A stretch of 64,000 nt of DNA from assembly GCF_014170335.1 (NCBI RefSeq), contig NZ_LZZS01000024.1:1-64000 (forward strand). The letters are read 5' to 3'. The stretch's first letter is position 1; each line of letters begins with the position of its first letter. Positions 1 through 10,601 of this stretch are shown here, piece after piece. Source of the DNA: Achromobacter sp. UMC46 (GTDB taxonomy: Bacteria; Pseudomonadota; Gammaproteobacteria; Burkholderiales; Burkholderiaceae_B). The notes beneath the pieces were generated by a model. That model did no database searches, had not been told where the DNA came from, and saw only the letters and a list, made by a program, of their open reading frames with translations. Made by a program: the position numbers and the translations under genes.

Positions 1-21
1 ACGAAGATGACGACGGGGACG

Positions 22-41
22 TCCGGAGCGAAGGCTCCGGA
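22..41 (-). terminator. Hairpin downstream of gsiA
   Basis: A perfect 8-bp stem (TCCGGAGC / GCTCCGGA) with a 4-nt loop lies 105 bp beyond the gsiA stop codon, where transcripts of the leftward importer operon would end. There is no U-run after it on either strand, so it is only a possible terminator or 3' stabilising hairpin. The rest of positions 1-145 shows no gene. Confidence 0.35.
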
Positions 42-145
42 CCGCAATCGTTGACCCGTGCCCGCCCCCACCCCGGCGCCGACTGCGCGTTAAGAACGCA
101 ACCGGTCAAACGCCGAATGCATCCTCAGCACCCAGCAACCCCGCC

Positions 146-2023
<1,878 letters not shown>

Positions 2024-2028
2024 AGTGA

Positions 2029-2907
2029 TTACTTTTCCTGACGCGGATCGAGCGCGTCGCGCAGCCCGTCACCCAGCAGATTGAAGCCCAGCACCACCAG
2101 GAAAATGGCCGATCCGGGGAAGATCGACATCCAGGGCGCCTGGGTCATGAAGTTCTTGGCCGTGTTCAGCATCGAGCCCCACGACGGCGTCGGCGGTTGC
2201 AGCCCCAGGCCCAGGAAGGACAGGCTGGCCTCGGCGATGATGGCCGTGGCGATGGTGATGGTGGCCTGCACGATCAGCGGCGGCATCACGTTGGGGAACA
2301 CGTGCCGGCCGATGATGCGCAAGTCGGACGCGCCCAGCGCGCGGGCGCTTTGGACATAGTCCTCGTTCTTGACCGCCAGCACCTGCCCGCGTGTCAGGCG
2401 CACGAACTTGGGCGCCGCCGACACGCCGATGGCGATCATCGCGTTGGTCAGGCTGGGCCCCAGGAAGGCGGCCAGCGCGATGGCCAGGATCAGGAACGGG
2501 ATGGCCAGCAGCGCCTCGGTAGCGCGCGAAATGATGCTGTCGGTCCAACCGCCGAAGTAGCCGGCCGCAAGGCCGAAAGGCACGCCCACCACCAGCGCGA
2601 TCAGCACGGACACCAGGCCCGCCATCAGGGACGCGCGGGCGCCATAGACCATGCGGCTGAAAATGTCGCGGCCCAGCTCGTCCGTCCCCAGCCAATAGGA
2701 CGCCGACGGCGCCTTGCGGATGGTCGTGAAGCTGGTCTGCAAGGGATCGTGGTTGGCGATGAACGGCGCCAGCACGGCCAGCAGGACAAAGAAGGCCACG
2801 ATGGCCAGGCCCAGCATGGCAATGTGGTTGCGTTTGAATTTTCCCCAGGCGCGGTTGCGGCTGCGGGGCGGCGTGACGGCTGCGGCCGTTGCAGGAAGTG
2901 CGCTCAT
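2029..2907 (-). CDS. gsiD: Glutathione/peptide ABC importer, inner-membrane permease GsiD
   Basis: A 292-residue DppC-type permease with a cytoplasmic N-terminus, several hydrophobic segments and the inner-membrane EAA-type loop near residues 195-215 (motif [13 protein letters not shown]), which docks on the ATPase. The same frame is open far upstream of 2907, but the start at 2907 overlaps the gsiC stop by 4 nt (ATGA) and gives the family-like N-terminus [10 protein letters not shown], so I use it. With GsiC it forms the membrane channel. E. coli GsiD is about 303 residues. Confidence 0.85.
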   Translation of the reverse strand: MSALPATAAAVTPPRSRNRAWGKFKRNHIAMLGLAIVAFFVLLAVLAPFIANHDPLQTSFTTIRKAPSASYWLGTDELGRDIFSRMVYGARASLMAGLVSVLIALVVGVPFGLAAGYFGGWTDSIISRATEALLAIPFLILAIALAAFLGPSLTNAMIAIGVSAAPKFVRLTRGQVLAVKNEDYVQSARALGASDLRIIGRHVFPNVMPPLIVQATITIATAIIAEASLSFLGLGLQPPTPSWGSMLNTAKNFMTQAPWMSIFPGSAIFLVVLGFNLLGDGLRDALDPRQEK

Positions 2908-3848
2908 GAGTGCCTCAGGCGGGGGTTGACCAGGATGTACAGGATGTCGGCCAGCAGGTTCATCAGGATGAAGCCCACCGCCACGCAGAGCACCACGCCC
3001 TGCACCACCGCGTAGTCGCGGGTGAACACCGCGTCCACCACCAGCTTGCCGAAGCCCGGAATCGTGAAGACCTGTTCGGTCAGCACGGCGCCGGCCAGCA
3101 ATTCGCCGAACAGCAACGTCACCAGCGTGACGATCGGCATCAGCGCGTTGCGCAGGGCATGGCGCAGCACCACCTGGCGCGGCGACACGCCCTTGGCGCG
3201 CGCGGTCCGCACGTAGTCGGCGGACAGCGCCTCCAGCATGGACGAGCGCGTGTGGCGCATCAGGTACGCCGCGATCGCCGTGGACAGCACCAGCGACGGC
3301 ATCAGCATCGTCTTGATCGACAGCCAAAGGTCTTCAGACGGCGACACGTAGCCCGAGGCCGGCAGCAGCTTCCACTGCACCGACACCACCATGATCAGGA
3401 TGATCCCCAGCCAGAAATTGGGGATCGACATGCCGGACAGCGCCGCGATGTTGGCGCCCATTTCAATGGGCTTGCCCTTGCGCACCGCGGCGATGATCCC
3501 CATCGGGATGCCGATCAGCAGCGCGAAGAACATGGCCATCGCCGCCAGTTGCAGGGTGACGGGCAGCTTTTGCGCGATCAGCGTCGTGACGGGCACGTCG
3601 GTGCGCAGGGACTTGCCCAGGTCGCCTTGCAGCACCTGGCCGGCCCACGCCGCATATTGCATCGGCAGCGGATCGTTCAGGCGGTATTTGTCGCGCAGGT
3701 AGTCCAGGACGGCCGGGTCGCGCTCTTCGCCGGCCAAGGTCAGTACCGGATCGCCGGGCAGGATTTTTTGCAGCATGAAGACGATCATCGACACCAGTAT
3801 CAGTGTCGGTATCGCGACGATCACGCGGCGCAAGATGAGTTTAAGCAT
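2904..3848 (-). CDS. gsiC: Glutathione/peptide ABC importer, inner-membrane permease GsiC
   Basis: A 314-residue DppB-type permease. It begins with the typical first membrane segment (LRRVIVAIPTLILVSMIVFM), followed by the PGDPV motif that marks this subfamily, and later carries the EAA-type coupling loop (RTARAKGVSPRQVVLRHALR, about 230-250). It is the first permease gene after gsiB, from which it is separated by about 150 bp containing a GC-rich hairpin; gsiD overlaps its end by 4 nt. Length agrees with E. coli GsiC (about 306 residues). Confidence 0.85.
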   Translation of the reverse strand: MLKLILRRVIVAIPTLILVSMIVFMLQKILPGDPVLTLAGEERDPAVLDYLRDKYRLNDPLPMQYAAWAGQVLQGDLGKSLRTDVPVTTLIAQKLPVTLQLAAMAMFFALLIGIPMGIIAAVRKGKPIEMGANIAALSGMSIPNFWLGIILIMVVSVQWKLLPASGYVSPSEDLWLSIKTMLMPSLVLSTAIAAYLMRHTRSSMLEALSADYVRTARAKGVSPRQVVLRHALRNALMPIVTLVTLLFGELLAGAVLTEQVFTIPGFGKLVVDAVFTRDYAVVQGVVLCVAVGFILMNLLADILYILVNPRLRHS

Positions 3849-3965
3849 GTGGGGAAAACCGTAGAACAGGAACGGCGGACGGCGTCAGGCCAACATCGCC
3901 CGGCGCGCGGCCGCCGCAAAGAACCATTGGATGCGTCGCCACAAACGCGTCGCCGCCTCCAACGT

Positions 3966-3991
3966 GCGCGGCGCCCCGGGGGCCGCCGCGC
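3966..3991 (-). other. GC-rich stem-loop between gsiB and gsiC
   Basis: A 7-bp stem (GCGCGGC / GCCGCGC) extended by an inner CCCC-GGGG pairing sits just after the gsiB stop, within the 150-bp gap before gsiC. In binding-protein operons such hairpins commonly stabilise the receptor mRNA or reduce read-through into the permeases; that role is inferred here. No U-run follows, so a full terminator is unlikely. Confidence 0.4.
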
Positions 3992-3998
3992 GTCGTCG

Positions 3999-5513
3999 TC
4001 ACTTCTGCGCGAACGTCACACCCTTCAGGCGGATCATGCCGTCAGGATACGGCGTAAAGCCCTTGACCTTCTTGCCCATGGCGAACGGCCACGGCTGGTA
4101 GTAGTTGTACACGCCAGGCAACTCGTCCTGGATGATGGCCTGCGCCTGGTCGTAGATTTCCTTGCGGCGGGCCTCATCCGGCACGGTGCGCGCCTCGTTC
4201 AGCAGCTTGTCCACTTCCGGGTTGCAGTAATGGCCGTCGTTCAGCGCGCCCTTGCAGGTCACGAAGGCATGGACGTTGCCGTCGGGGTCGACCCGGCCGG
4301 ACCAGCCCAGCATCACGATCTGGAAATTGCCGCCGGACGATTCCTTCTGCAGGGCCGCGTACTCGGTCGGACGCAGGGACAGGTCGAAGCCCGCCTCGGA
4401 CGCCATCGCCTGGACGATCTCGGCGATGGACGACGTGGTCGTGTTGTTACCGAACACCAGCTCGGCCTTCACGCGCTCGAAGCCGGCCTGCTTCAGCAAC
4501 GACTTGGCCTTGGCCACGTCGCGCTTGGTGACCGGGAACTTGTCGCTGTGGTAGGGGCTTGCCGGCGGGAACGGCTGCTGGGCGGGTTCGAAGATGCCGC
4601 CGCCCGCGACCTCGTTGATGGCATTGCGGTCCAGCGCGTACTGGAATGCCTGGCGCACCAGCTTGTTCTTGAACGGGTTGTCTTCGGCGCGGGGGCCGTT
4701 ACCCACGTTGAACATGAACTGCTGGAAGCCCAGGCCGGCCACCGGCGCGAACGTCAGGCTGGCGTCGTTCTTGACCTGGGGCGCGTCCGACGGGTTCAGG
4801 CGTTCCAGCATGTCCAGATCGCCCGCGCGCAGGTTCGACAAGCGGACCGTGGTGTCGGGGATGGGCAGGAAGATCAGGCGCTTGAAGGCGTAGTCCTTGG
4901 CGTCGTAGTACTGGTCGAATTTCTCCAGCACGATGCGGTCGTTCTGGATGCGCTCGACGAACTTGTACGGGCCCGAGCACACCGGCTTGCGGCCGACCGA
5001 TGCCACGTCGGCGTCGGCGAAGGTCTTGGGCGACAGCATCATGCCGGCACGGTCGGACAGCTGGGCCAGCAAGGTGGCGTCCGGCTTCTTCAACGTCAGC
5101 ACCAGCGTCGACGCGTCCGGCGCATCCACTTTCTCGACCGAGGCCAGTTCACCCTTGCGCAGGCTGTCCGGCAGCGACATGGCGCGTTCCAGGTTGGCCT
5201 TGGCCGCCGCCGCGTCGAACTTCGTGCCGTCATGGAACAGCGCGTCTTCGCGCAGCTTGAAGGTCAGCACCTTGTTGTCGGGGCTGAACGTCCACGACGT
5301 GGCCAGCTGCGGCACGAAATGCAGCTTGGGATCAATGTCCACCAGCTTGTCGCACAGCGACGTGAACACGATCCGGCCGACGTAGGTGCGGGCGCGGTGC
5401 GGGTCCAGAACGTCGGGATCTTCCTGCAGGCCGATCCGGATGTTCTGGGCGCACGCGGCCCCCGCGGCCAGCGCCAGCAAGCTGGCGCCGAAGGTCATGG
5501 TCAAGCGTTTCAT
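3999..5513 (-). CDS. gsiB: Periplasmic glutathione/peptide-binding protein GsiB
   Basis: A 504-residue solute-binding protein of the SBP_bac_5 (peptide/nickel) family. It has a signal peptide with hydrophobic core LLALAAGAACA, cleaved near residue 22 (ACAQ). The mature start NIRIGLQEDPDVLDPH is typical. An in-frame extension to 5684 exists, but the start at 5513 follows an AAGGGGAAA ribosome site and immediately yields the signal peptide. E. coli GsiB has about 512 residues. It lies 46 bp after ggt and ahead of the permease genes, so it would capture substrate in the periplasm. Substrate identity is inferred from context. Confidence 0.85.
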   Translation of the reverse strand: MKRLTMTFGASLLALAAGAACAQNIRIGLQEDPDVLDPHRARTYVGRIVFTSLCDKLVDIDPKLHFVPQLATSWTFSPDNKVLTFKLREDALFHDGTKFDAAAAKANLERAMSLPDSLRKGELASVEKVDAPDASTLVLTLKKPDATLLAQLSDRAGMMLSPKTFADADVASVGRKPVCSGPYKFVERIQNDRIVLEKFDQYYDAKDYAFKRLIFLPIPDTTVRLSNLRAGDLDMLERLNPSDAPQVKNDASLTFAPVAGLGFQQFMFNVGNGPRAEDNPFKNKLVRQAFQYALDRNAINEVAGGGIFEPAQQPFPPASPYHSDKFPVTKRDVAKAKSLLKQAGFERVKAELVFGNNTTTSSIAEIVQAMASEAGFDLSLRPTEYAALQKESSGGNFQIVMLGWSGRVDPDGNVHAFVTCKGALNDGHYCNPEVDKLLNEARTVPDEARRKEIYDQAQAIIQDELPGVYNYYQPWPFAMGKKVKGFTPYPDGMIRLKGVTFAQK

Positions 5514-5559
5514 TGTGTTTTTCCCCTTATTGCTTGCGAGCTTGAATGTAGAAGCCGGT

Positions 5560-7188
5560 TTAGAAGCCGACCGCCTGGCCGTCGCGGCGGCTGTCGCTGG
5601 CGGCGACGTAACCCAGTTCGTTGTCGTTCTCGGACATGCGCCAGATGAACTGGCCGGCGCCGAAGTCCATGTAGGGATCGTCAACGGACTTCAAAGCATG
5701 CCCGAGGTCTTTCAGGCCCGCAATGGTGGAAGCCTGCATATTGGTCTCGATGTCCAGCGTGAAGTCGCGGTTGACCTTCCAGCGCGGCGCGCAGCAGGCG
5801 GCCTGCGGGTTCTGGTGGTAGTCGATCATGCGCACGACCGTCTGCATGTGGCCTTGCGGCTGCATGTCGCCGCCCATCACGCCGAAGCTCATGACCGGCT
5901 TGCCGCCGCGCGTCAGGAAACCCGGGATGATGGTGTGGAACGGGCGCTTGCCGCCTTCGACCACGTTGGCGGACTTGGGGTCCATCGAGAAGCCCACGCC
6001 GCGGTTCTGCATGCTGATGCCGGTGCCCGGCACGACCACGCCCGATCCGAAGCCCATGTAGTTGGACTGAATGAACGAGATCATCATGCCGTTTTCGTCA
6101 GCGGCGGTCAGGTAGACGGTGCCGCCGGCGTGCGGGCGGCCGGCTTCGAAATGCGTGGCCTGGTCCAGGCGGATCAGCTTGGCGCGGCTGTCCAGGTAGG
6201 CGTCCGACAGCATCTGCTCGGGCGTCACTTGCATGGCGCGCGGGTCGGCCACGTACTTGTACAGGTCGGCAAACGCCAGCTTCATGGCTTCGATCTGGAT
6301 GTGCTGCGACTGCACCGAGTCCACGGGGATGTCGGACATGTCGAAGCGTTCGACGATGCCCAGCGCGATCAGCGCGGCGATGCCCTGCCCGTTGGGCGGG
6401 ATTTCGTGCAGCTCGTAGCCGCGGTACGACTTGGAAATGGGCTTGACCCAGTCCGGACGGTAGTTGCGCAGGTCTTCCAGCGTCATCGCGCCGCCGCATT
6501 CCTTGCTGAAGGCGGCGATGCGCTCGGCCAGTTCGCCCTCGTAGAAGTCACGGCCCTTGGATTCGGCGATGCGGCGCAGCGTGTTGGCGGCGTCGGGGAA
6601 ACGGAAGTGCTCGCCGACCTTGGGCGCGCGGCCTTCGGGCAGGAAGGCCTGGGCGTAGCCCGGCTGCGACTTCAGTTCTTCGGCGGCGGCGGCCCACTTG
6701 TGCGCCACCACCGGCGGCACGGCGTAGCCGCGCTCGGCGATTTCAATGGCGGGTTCGAACAGTTGTTCGAACGGCAGCTTGCCCAGTTTTTCGTGCAGGG
6801 CGGCCCAGCCGGCTACGACGCCCGGCACCGTCGCGGAATCCCAGCCGCGCTTGGGCTGGATGGCCAGGCCATCCGGGCCCGTGCCGTACTTGGCCTTGAA
6901 GTATTCGGTACTCCAGGCCGCGGGCGCCACGCCCGACGAGTTCAAGCCATGCAGTTCCTTGCCGTCCCAGACGATGGCGAAGCAGTCGCCGCCCAGGCCG
7001 CAGGACACGGGTTCGACCAGGACGATCGTGGCGGCCGCCGCGATGGCGGCGTCCACGGCGTTGCCGCCCTTGAGCAGCATGCGCAGCCCCGCCTGGGCCG
7101 CCAGCGGGTGCGACGTGGAGACCACGTTGCGCGCGAACAGCGGGATGCGTACGGAAGGATACGGGTTGCCCCAGTCGAAGGATTTCAT
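5560..7188 (-). CDS. ggt: Gamma-glutamyltransferase
   Basis: A 542-residue Ntn-hydrolase that transfers or hydrolyses gamma-glutamyl groups of glutathione and related compounds. The family marker for self-cleavage is visible as GGTVYLTAADENG, with Thr357 the predicted new N-terminal nucleophile (it aligns with Thr391 of E. coli Ggt). The start at 7188 gives MKSFDWGNPY; an upstream in-frame extension to 7356 runs across the LysR intergenic region and is rejected. I see no signal peptide, unlike the periplasmic E. coli enzyme, so it is probably cytoplasmic (YwrD-like subgroup). It is first in the run ggt-gsiBCDA, which suggests that imported glutathione is broken down inside the cell. A divergent LysR gene is the likely regulator. 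Confidence 0.85.
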   Translation of the reverse strand: MKSFDWGNPYPSVRIPLFARNVVSTSHPLAAQAGLRMLLKGGNAVDAAIAAAATIVLVEPVSCGLGGDCFAIVWDGKELHGLNSSGVAPAAWSTEYFKAKYGTGPDGLAIQPKRGWDSATVPGVVAGWAALHEKLGKLPFEQLFEPAIEIAERGYAVPPVVAHKWAAAAEELKSQPGYAQAFLPEGRAPKVGEHFRFPDAANTLRRIAESKGRDFYEGELAERIAAFSKECGGAMTLEDLRNYRPDWVKPISKSYRGYELHEIPPNGQGIAALIALGIVERFDMSDIPVDSVQSQHIQIEAMKLAFADLYKYVADPRAMQVTPEQMLSDAYLDSRAKLIRLDQATHFEAGRPHAGGTVYLTAADENGMMISFIQSNYMGFGSGVVVPGTGISMQNRGVGFSMDPKSANVVEGGKRPFHTIIPGFLTRGGKPVMSFGVMGGDMQPQGHMQTVVRMIDYHQNPQAACCAPRWKVNRDFTLDIETNMQASTIAGLKDLGHALKSVDDPYMDFGAGQFIWRMSENDNELGYVAASDSRRDGQAVGF

Positions 7189-7241
7189 GTGGCTTGTCTC
7201 ATAACGGGTAAGCAGGCGAAGGTACTCTCGTGGTCTAATTA

Positions 7242-7254
7242 AATCAATTTGATT
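7242..7254. promoter_or_regulatory. Palindrome in the ggt-LysR divergent promoter
   Basis: The 93-bp gap between ggt and the LysR gene is AT-rich against its surroundings and holds the perfect inverted repeat AATCAA-T-TTGATT. LysR proteins commonly bind such short dyads between their own gene and the target operon. On the leftward strand TTGATT at this dyad, a 17-bp spacer and TACCTT could form a weak sigma-70 promoter for ggt. Both roles are inferred. Confidence 0.45.
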
Positions 7255-7281
7255 TTTTGTTCCGTCATAAAAGAAAATTTT

Positions 7282-8184
7282 ATGAGTACCATCCGGTTTT
7301 TGCGCACTTTCCTGGCCGTCGCCCATCACGGCTCTTTTTCCGAAGCCGCCGAGCAAGTGGCCCTGACCCAGGCGGCCGTCAGCTTCCAGATGCGGTCACT
7401 GGAGGCCGAGCTGGGCCGAGAACTGTTCGACCGCAGCGGGCGCCTTGCCATTCTTAACGCAGCCGGACGGGAATTGCTACCTGAAATCAAGCATTTACTG
7501 GATTTATACGACCGAATGAGGTTGCCGCGCACCGTGCCGGGCGAACTGGCGGGCGCCGTGTCGGTGGGCAGCATCGTGTCGTGCATGGGCACCTTGTCCA
7601 AGGTCGTGTCGGGCTTGAAGAAAGCCCATCCGAAGCTGGACGTGCGCATCCTGTCAGGCAAGGCCAGCGAACTGGCCGGCAAGGTCGAAGACGGGGAATT
7701 GGACGCGGCGTTTCTGGTAGAGGCTGGACGCAAGATGGCCAGCACGCGCTGGACCCCGCTATATGAAGAGCAACTGGTGGTGATCGCCCCGGCGTCCGCC
7801 ACAGGCAAGGACGCCCGTCAGGTGCTGGCGAACAATCCCTTCCTGCGGTTCGACCGCACCCAGCGCACCGGCCTGCAGATCGACCGCTTGCTGCGCCGCC
7901 TGGCGGTGCCGCTGACCGAATTCCTGGAACTCAACGCCATCGAGACCCTGGTGGAATTGGTGCGCCAGGAAGTGGGCGTGACCCTGCTGCCGTTGATCAA
8001 CGGGTCCAATTGGCAGCACAGCCCGGAGCTGCGGATATTGACGCTTCCGGAAGACTTAGGCCCGCTTTCGCGGGCCATCGGCATGCTGGAACGGCGCGAA
8101 CATGCGCGCCAGGGCATTACCGCGGCGATCTGCGACGCGTGCGCCACGGCTTTCCGGGCGCGCGAACCGCAGACCGCCGCCTGA
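7282..8184 (+). CDS. LysR-type transcriptional regulator of the ggt-gsi operon
   Basis: A 300-residue LysR regulator: N-terminal winged helix-turn-helix (about residues 3-60, including SEAAEQVALTQAAVSFQMRS) and a C-terminal effector-binding domain. A TTG codon at 7249 would add 11 residues across the palindrome; the ATG at 7282 gives the standard LysR N-terminus and is chosen. It is transcribed divergently from ggt across a 93-bp gap with a dyad, so it probably controls ggt-gsiBCDA. The effector is unknown. Its 3' end lies 3 bp from the convergent phospholipase gene. Confidence 0.8.
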   Translation: MSTIRFLRTFLAVAHHGSFSEAAEQVALTQAAVSFQMRSLEAELGRELFDRSGRLAILNAAGRELLPEIKHLLDLYDRMRLPRTVPGELAGAVSVGSIVSCMGTLSKVVSGLKKAHPKLDVRILSGKASELAGKVEDGELDAAFLVEAGRKMASTRWTPLYEEQLVVIAPASATGKDARQVLANNPFLRFDRTQRTGLQIDRLLRRLAVPLTEFLELNAIETLVELVRQEVGVTLLPLINGSNWQHSPELRILTLPEDLGPLSRAIGMLERREHARQGITAAICDACATAFRAREPQTAA

Positions 8185-8187
8185 CCG

Positions 8188-10359
8188 TCAGGTCGCCATC
8201 GCCGGGTCGGTCACCGACGGCTTGCCGGTTTCGACGCGGCCGGCGAAGCGGCGCAGGTAGGACGGGTCTTCGGCCAGGCGGGCCGTGAAGTCGTACCAGT
8301 GGCCGCTGGCCTCCAGCGTCCAGTGCTGCTCGACCTTGCTGCCCGCGGGCACGGTCAGCGTCCAGCGCTCGTTGTTGCTGTAGTACGCGTTGGGCGTGAC
8401 TTCGAACGTGCAGGCGTCTTTGCCGCTGTTGATGAAGCTGACATAGACGTCGCCGTTGGCGATGTCGTAGCAGACGCGGATTTCCGGGTCCAGCTGCGAC
8501 GTGCGCGCCAGGGCCAAGTCGCCCGCGAAGTGGCGGTGATAGCCGTTGGGGCCCAGCACCCACAGGTCGTACTTGCCGCCGTCGGCCGCCGTGTCCCAGC
8601 TGCCTTCCAGCTGCTTATCGGGTTCCACCGTGTAGCGGCGCGGCAAGCGGTCCAGATGCAGGCGGTCATAGACGTGGAACACCGCCGCCTGTTTGCCCGT
8701 GTTGGAGAACACCAGCCACATGTTGCCCGTATTGGGCTGGCTGCGGCCGCTGGTGTGCAGTTCGTAGGGCAAGGCGCGCGAATAGCGCACGCCCTTTTCC
8801 TGCACCGGCTTGGCCTGGGTGCTGGGGTCGGGCAGCGGCACCGCCGTCAGCGCCTGCTGGGCGGCCCGCTCCTGGTCCGCGCCCGTGCGGGACAGGATGT
8901 TCAGGTCAGGCAGCTTCTCGTCGTTGGGCGTGGCGAAGTTGAAGGCCGACGTCATGTCGCCCAGCACGGCGCGGCGCCACGGGCTGATGTTCTCTTCCTT
9001 CACGCCGAAGCGGGCTTCCAGGAAGCGCAGCACGGACGTGTGGTCGAACGCCTGGGAATTGACCCAGCCGCCGCGGCTCCACGGCGACACCACGTACATC
9101 GGCACGCGCGGGCCCGGGCCGTAGACGCGGCCGTCGGCCGCGTCCTGGGCCGAGGCCCGGGTGTGGCGGTCCAGATCGGTGTTGACGGTGGACGCGCCGG
9201 CCATCGCGTCGTCATCGTCCAGGGACGGCGCCGCAGGCGGCGGCACGTGGTCGAAATAGCCGTCGTTCTCGTCGAAGTTGATCAGCAGGACGGTCTTGCT
9301 CCACACGTCCGGGTTCGACGTCAGCGCATCCAGCGTTTCCTGGATGTACCACGCGCCCTGGACGGGGCTGGACGGGCCGGGGTGTTCGGAATACGTGGCG
9401 GGCGCCACGATCCACGACACTTGCGGCAGCCGGCCGTTGTTGACGTCGTCGCGCAGGGCTTGCAGGAAGCCGCCGTCGGGCATGGTGTTGGCCGTGCCCT
9501 TGTACAGCGGGTTGGCGGCGTCCATGCTGGGGGTCCAGGCCGGGTACGGCGCGCCATTGGCGGAATTGCCCGCCTGCTCGTTGGCGCGGCGGTACTGCTG
9601 GAAGCCGGCCAGCGGGTTGTCGCCGAAGTTCTCGGGCAGGTTCTGGTAGACCGTCCAGCTGACGCCGGCCTTTTGCAGCCGTTCGGGATACGTCATCCAG
9701 GTCCAGCCGGTGGTGGACGCGCCCAGGCTATCCCACTGGTTGCGGGTCGACGGGCCGTTGCCTTGCGCCAGCGGATCGTTGGTGCCGGTCCAGTGGAACA
9801 GGCGGTTCGTGTTGGTGCCGCCGTGCGTGGAGCAGTGGTAGGCGTCGCACAAGGTGAACGCTTCAGCCAGCGCAAACTGGAACTCCACCTCTTTCTGGCG
9901 GTAGTAGCCCATCGACTGGTTTTGCTTGTAGAGCGGCCACTGATTCATGCGGCCGTCATTCCACGCCATCTGCGCATCCATGTAGTCGTGGGGCGTGCCG
10001 GACACGCGCTGGGCGTTGCCCTGCGTGCTGTCCAGGTGATACGGCATCACCACGCGCGTGCCGTTGGACTGTTCCCAGACCGAACGGTTCTGCGCCAGCG
10101 GGATCGTGATGCGGTCGCCGAAGCCGCGCACGCCCTTGAACGTGCCGAAGTACATGTCGAACGAGCGGTTTTCCTGCATCAGGATGACCACGTGCTCGAC
10201 GTCGTTGATCGTGCCGGTGCGGTTGTTGGCCGGAATGGCCAGCGCGCGGCGGATGGCGGGCGGGAACATCGACAGCGCGGTCAGGCCGGCGGTGGATGCC
10301 GCGGCATTGCGCAGGAAGCGGCGCTTGCCGGCGTGGATCGGGTCTTTTTCGGACTTCAC
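8188..10359 (-). CDS. Tat-exported phospholipase C (phosphocholine-specific type)
   Basis: A 723-residue phosphoesterase of the phospholipase C / acid phosphatase AcpA family. Residues 12-30 form a twin-arginine signal (KRRFLRNAAAS). Metal and active-site motifs include MQENRSFDMYFG (61-72), HGGTNTNR (179-186, with the nucleophilic Thr near 182) and NFDENDGYFDH. The last 200 residues hold two repeats of the domain typical of bacterial phospholipase C C-termini. The GTG at 10359 follows GGAAACGA and sits after the neighbouring lipoprotein stop, so it is preferred over an upstream ATG-frame extension to 10407. In Pseudomonas, enzymes of this type fold in the cytoplasm, use Tat, then leave through a type II system; such a system lies 5 kb away. 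Exact head-group specificity cannot be read from sequence. Confidence 0.85.
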   Translation of the reverse strand: MKSEKDPIHAGKRRFLRNAAASTAGLTALSMFPPAIRRALAIPANNRTGTINDVEHVVILMQENRSFDMYFGTFKGVRGFGDRITIPLAQNRSVWEQSNGTRVVMPYHLDSTQGNAQRVSGTPHDYMDAQMAWNDGRMNQWPLYKQNQSMGYYRQKEVEFQFALAEAFTLCDAYHCSTHGGTNTNRLFHWTGTNDPLAQGNGPSTRNQWDSLGASTTGWTWMTYPERLQKAGVSWTVYQNLPENFGDNPLAGFQQYRRANEQAGNSANGAPYPAWTPSMDAANPLYKGTANTMPDGGFLQALRDDVNNGRLPQVSWIVAPATYSEHPGPSSPVQGAWYIQETLDALTSNPDVWSKTVLLINFDENDGYFDHVPPPAAPSLDDDDAMAGASTVNTDLDRHTRASAQDAADGRVYGPGPRVPMYVVSPWSRGGWVNSQAFDHTSVLRFLEARFGVKEENISPWRRAVLGDMTSAFNFATPNDEKLPDLNILSRTGADQERAAQQALTAVPLPDPSTQAKPVQEKGVRYSRALPYELHTSGRSQPNTGNMWLVFSNTGKQAAVFHVYDRLHLDRLPRRYTVEPDKQLEGSWDTAADGGKYDLWVLGPNGYHRHFAGDLALARTSQLDPEIRVCYDIANGDVYVSFINSGKDACTFEVTPNAYYSNNERWTLTVPAGSKVEQHWTLEASGHWYDFTARLAEDPSYLRRFAGRVETGKPSVTDPAMAT

Positions 10360-10394
10360 GGTTTCGTTTCCTATGACTCTGGAGGGCGCGCGGC

Positions 10395-10580
10395 TCAAGG
10401 CGCGCAACGCAGTTCGGGCTTGGCCGGGGTGGGCGGCACGGGCGTGGGGGTTTCGGTCCCGCCGCCGTTGTCGGGCTGGCTATCGTCGCCGTCGTCACCG
10501 CCGCATGCGGCCAGCGTCGCGGTCAGCATCAGCACGGCGCCGACACGCAGCAAACCGCGCAAGATCATGGAATTGCTCAT
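10395..10580 (-). CDS. Small lipoprotein of unknown function
   Basis: A 61-residue predicted lipoprotein: short positive start, hydrophobic segment and lipobox LAAC with Cys26, followed by GGDDGDD and a Pro/Thr-rich tail (TPTPVPPTPAKP). No domain is recognisable. An AGGATA ribosome site precedes the ATG. It lies between the two phosphatase genes with small gaps (21 bp from the upstream gene, 35 bp to the phospholipase), so it is probably co-transcribed. The acidic Gly/Asp linker after the Cys resembles that of the adjacent phosphatase lipoprotein (GCGGSDDDDG). A tether or accessory role is possible but unproven. Confidence 0.6.
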   Translation of the reverse strand: MSNSMILRGLLRVGAVLMLTATLAACGGDDGDDSQPDNGGGTETPTPVPPTPAKPELRCAP

Positions 10581-10601
10581 GGTTTTTCTATCCTAGGAAC
10601 A

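Noticed and set aside
2910..5648. 912-codon open frame antisense to gsiC and gsiB
   Set aside because: Composition typical of antisense codon shadowing; both genes beneath it have clear families and starts.
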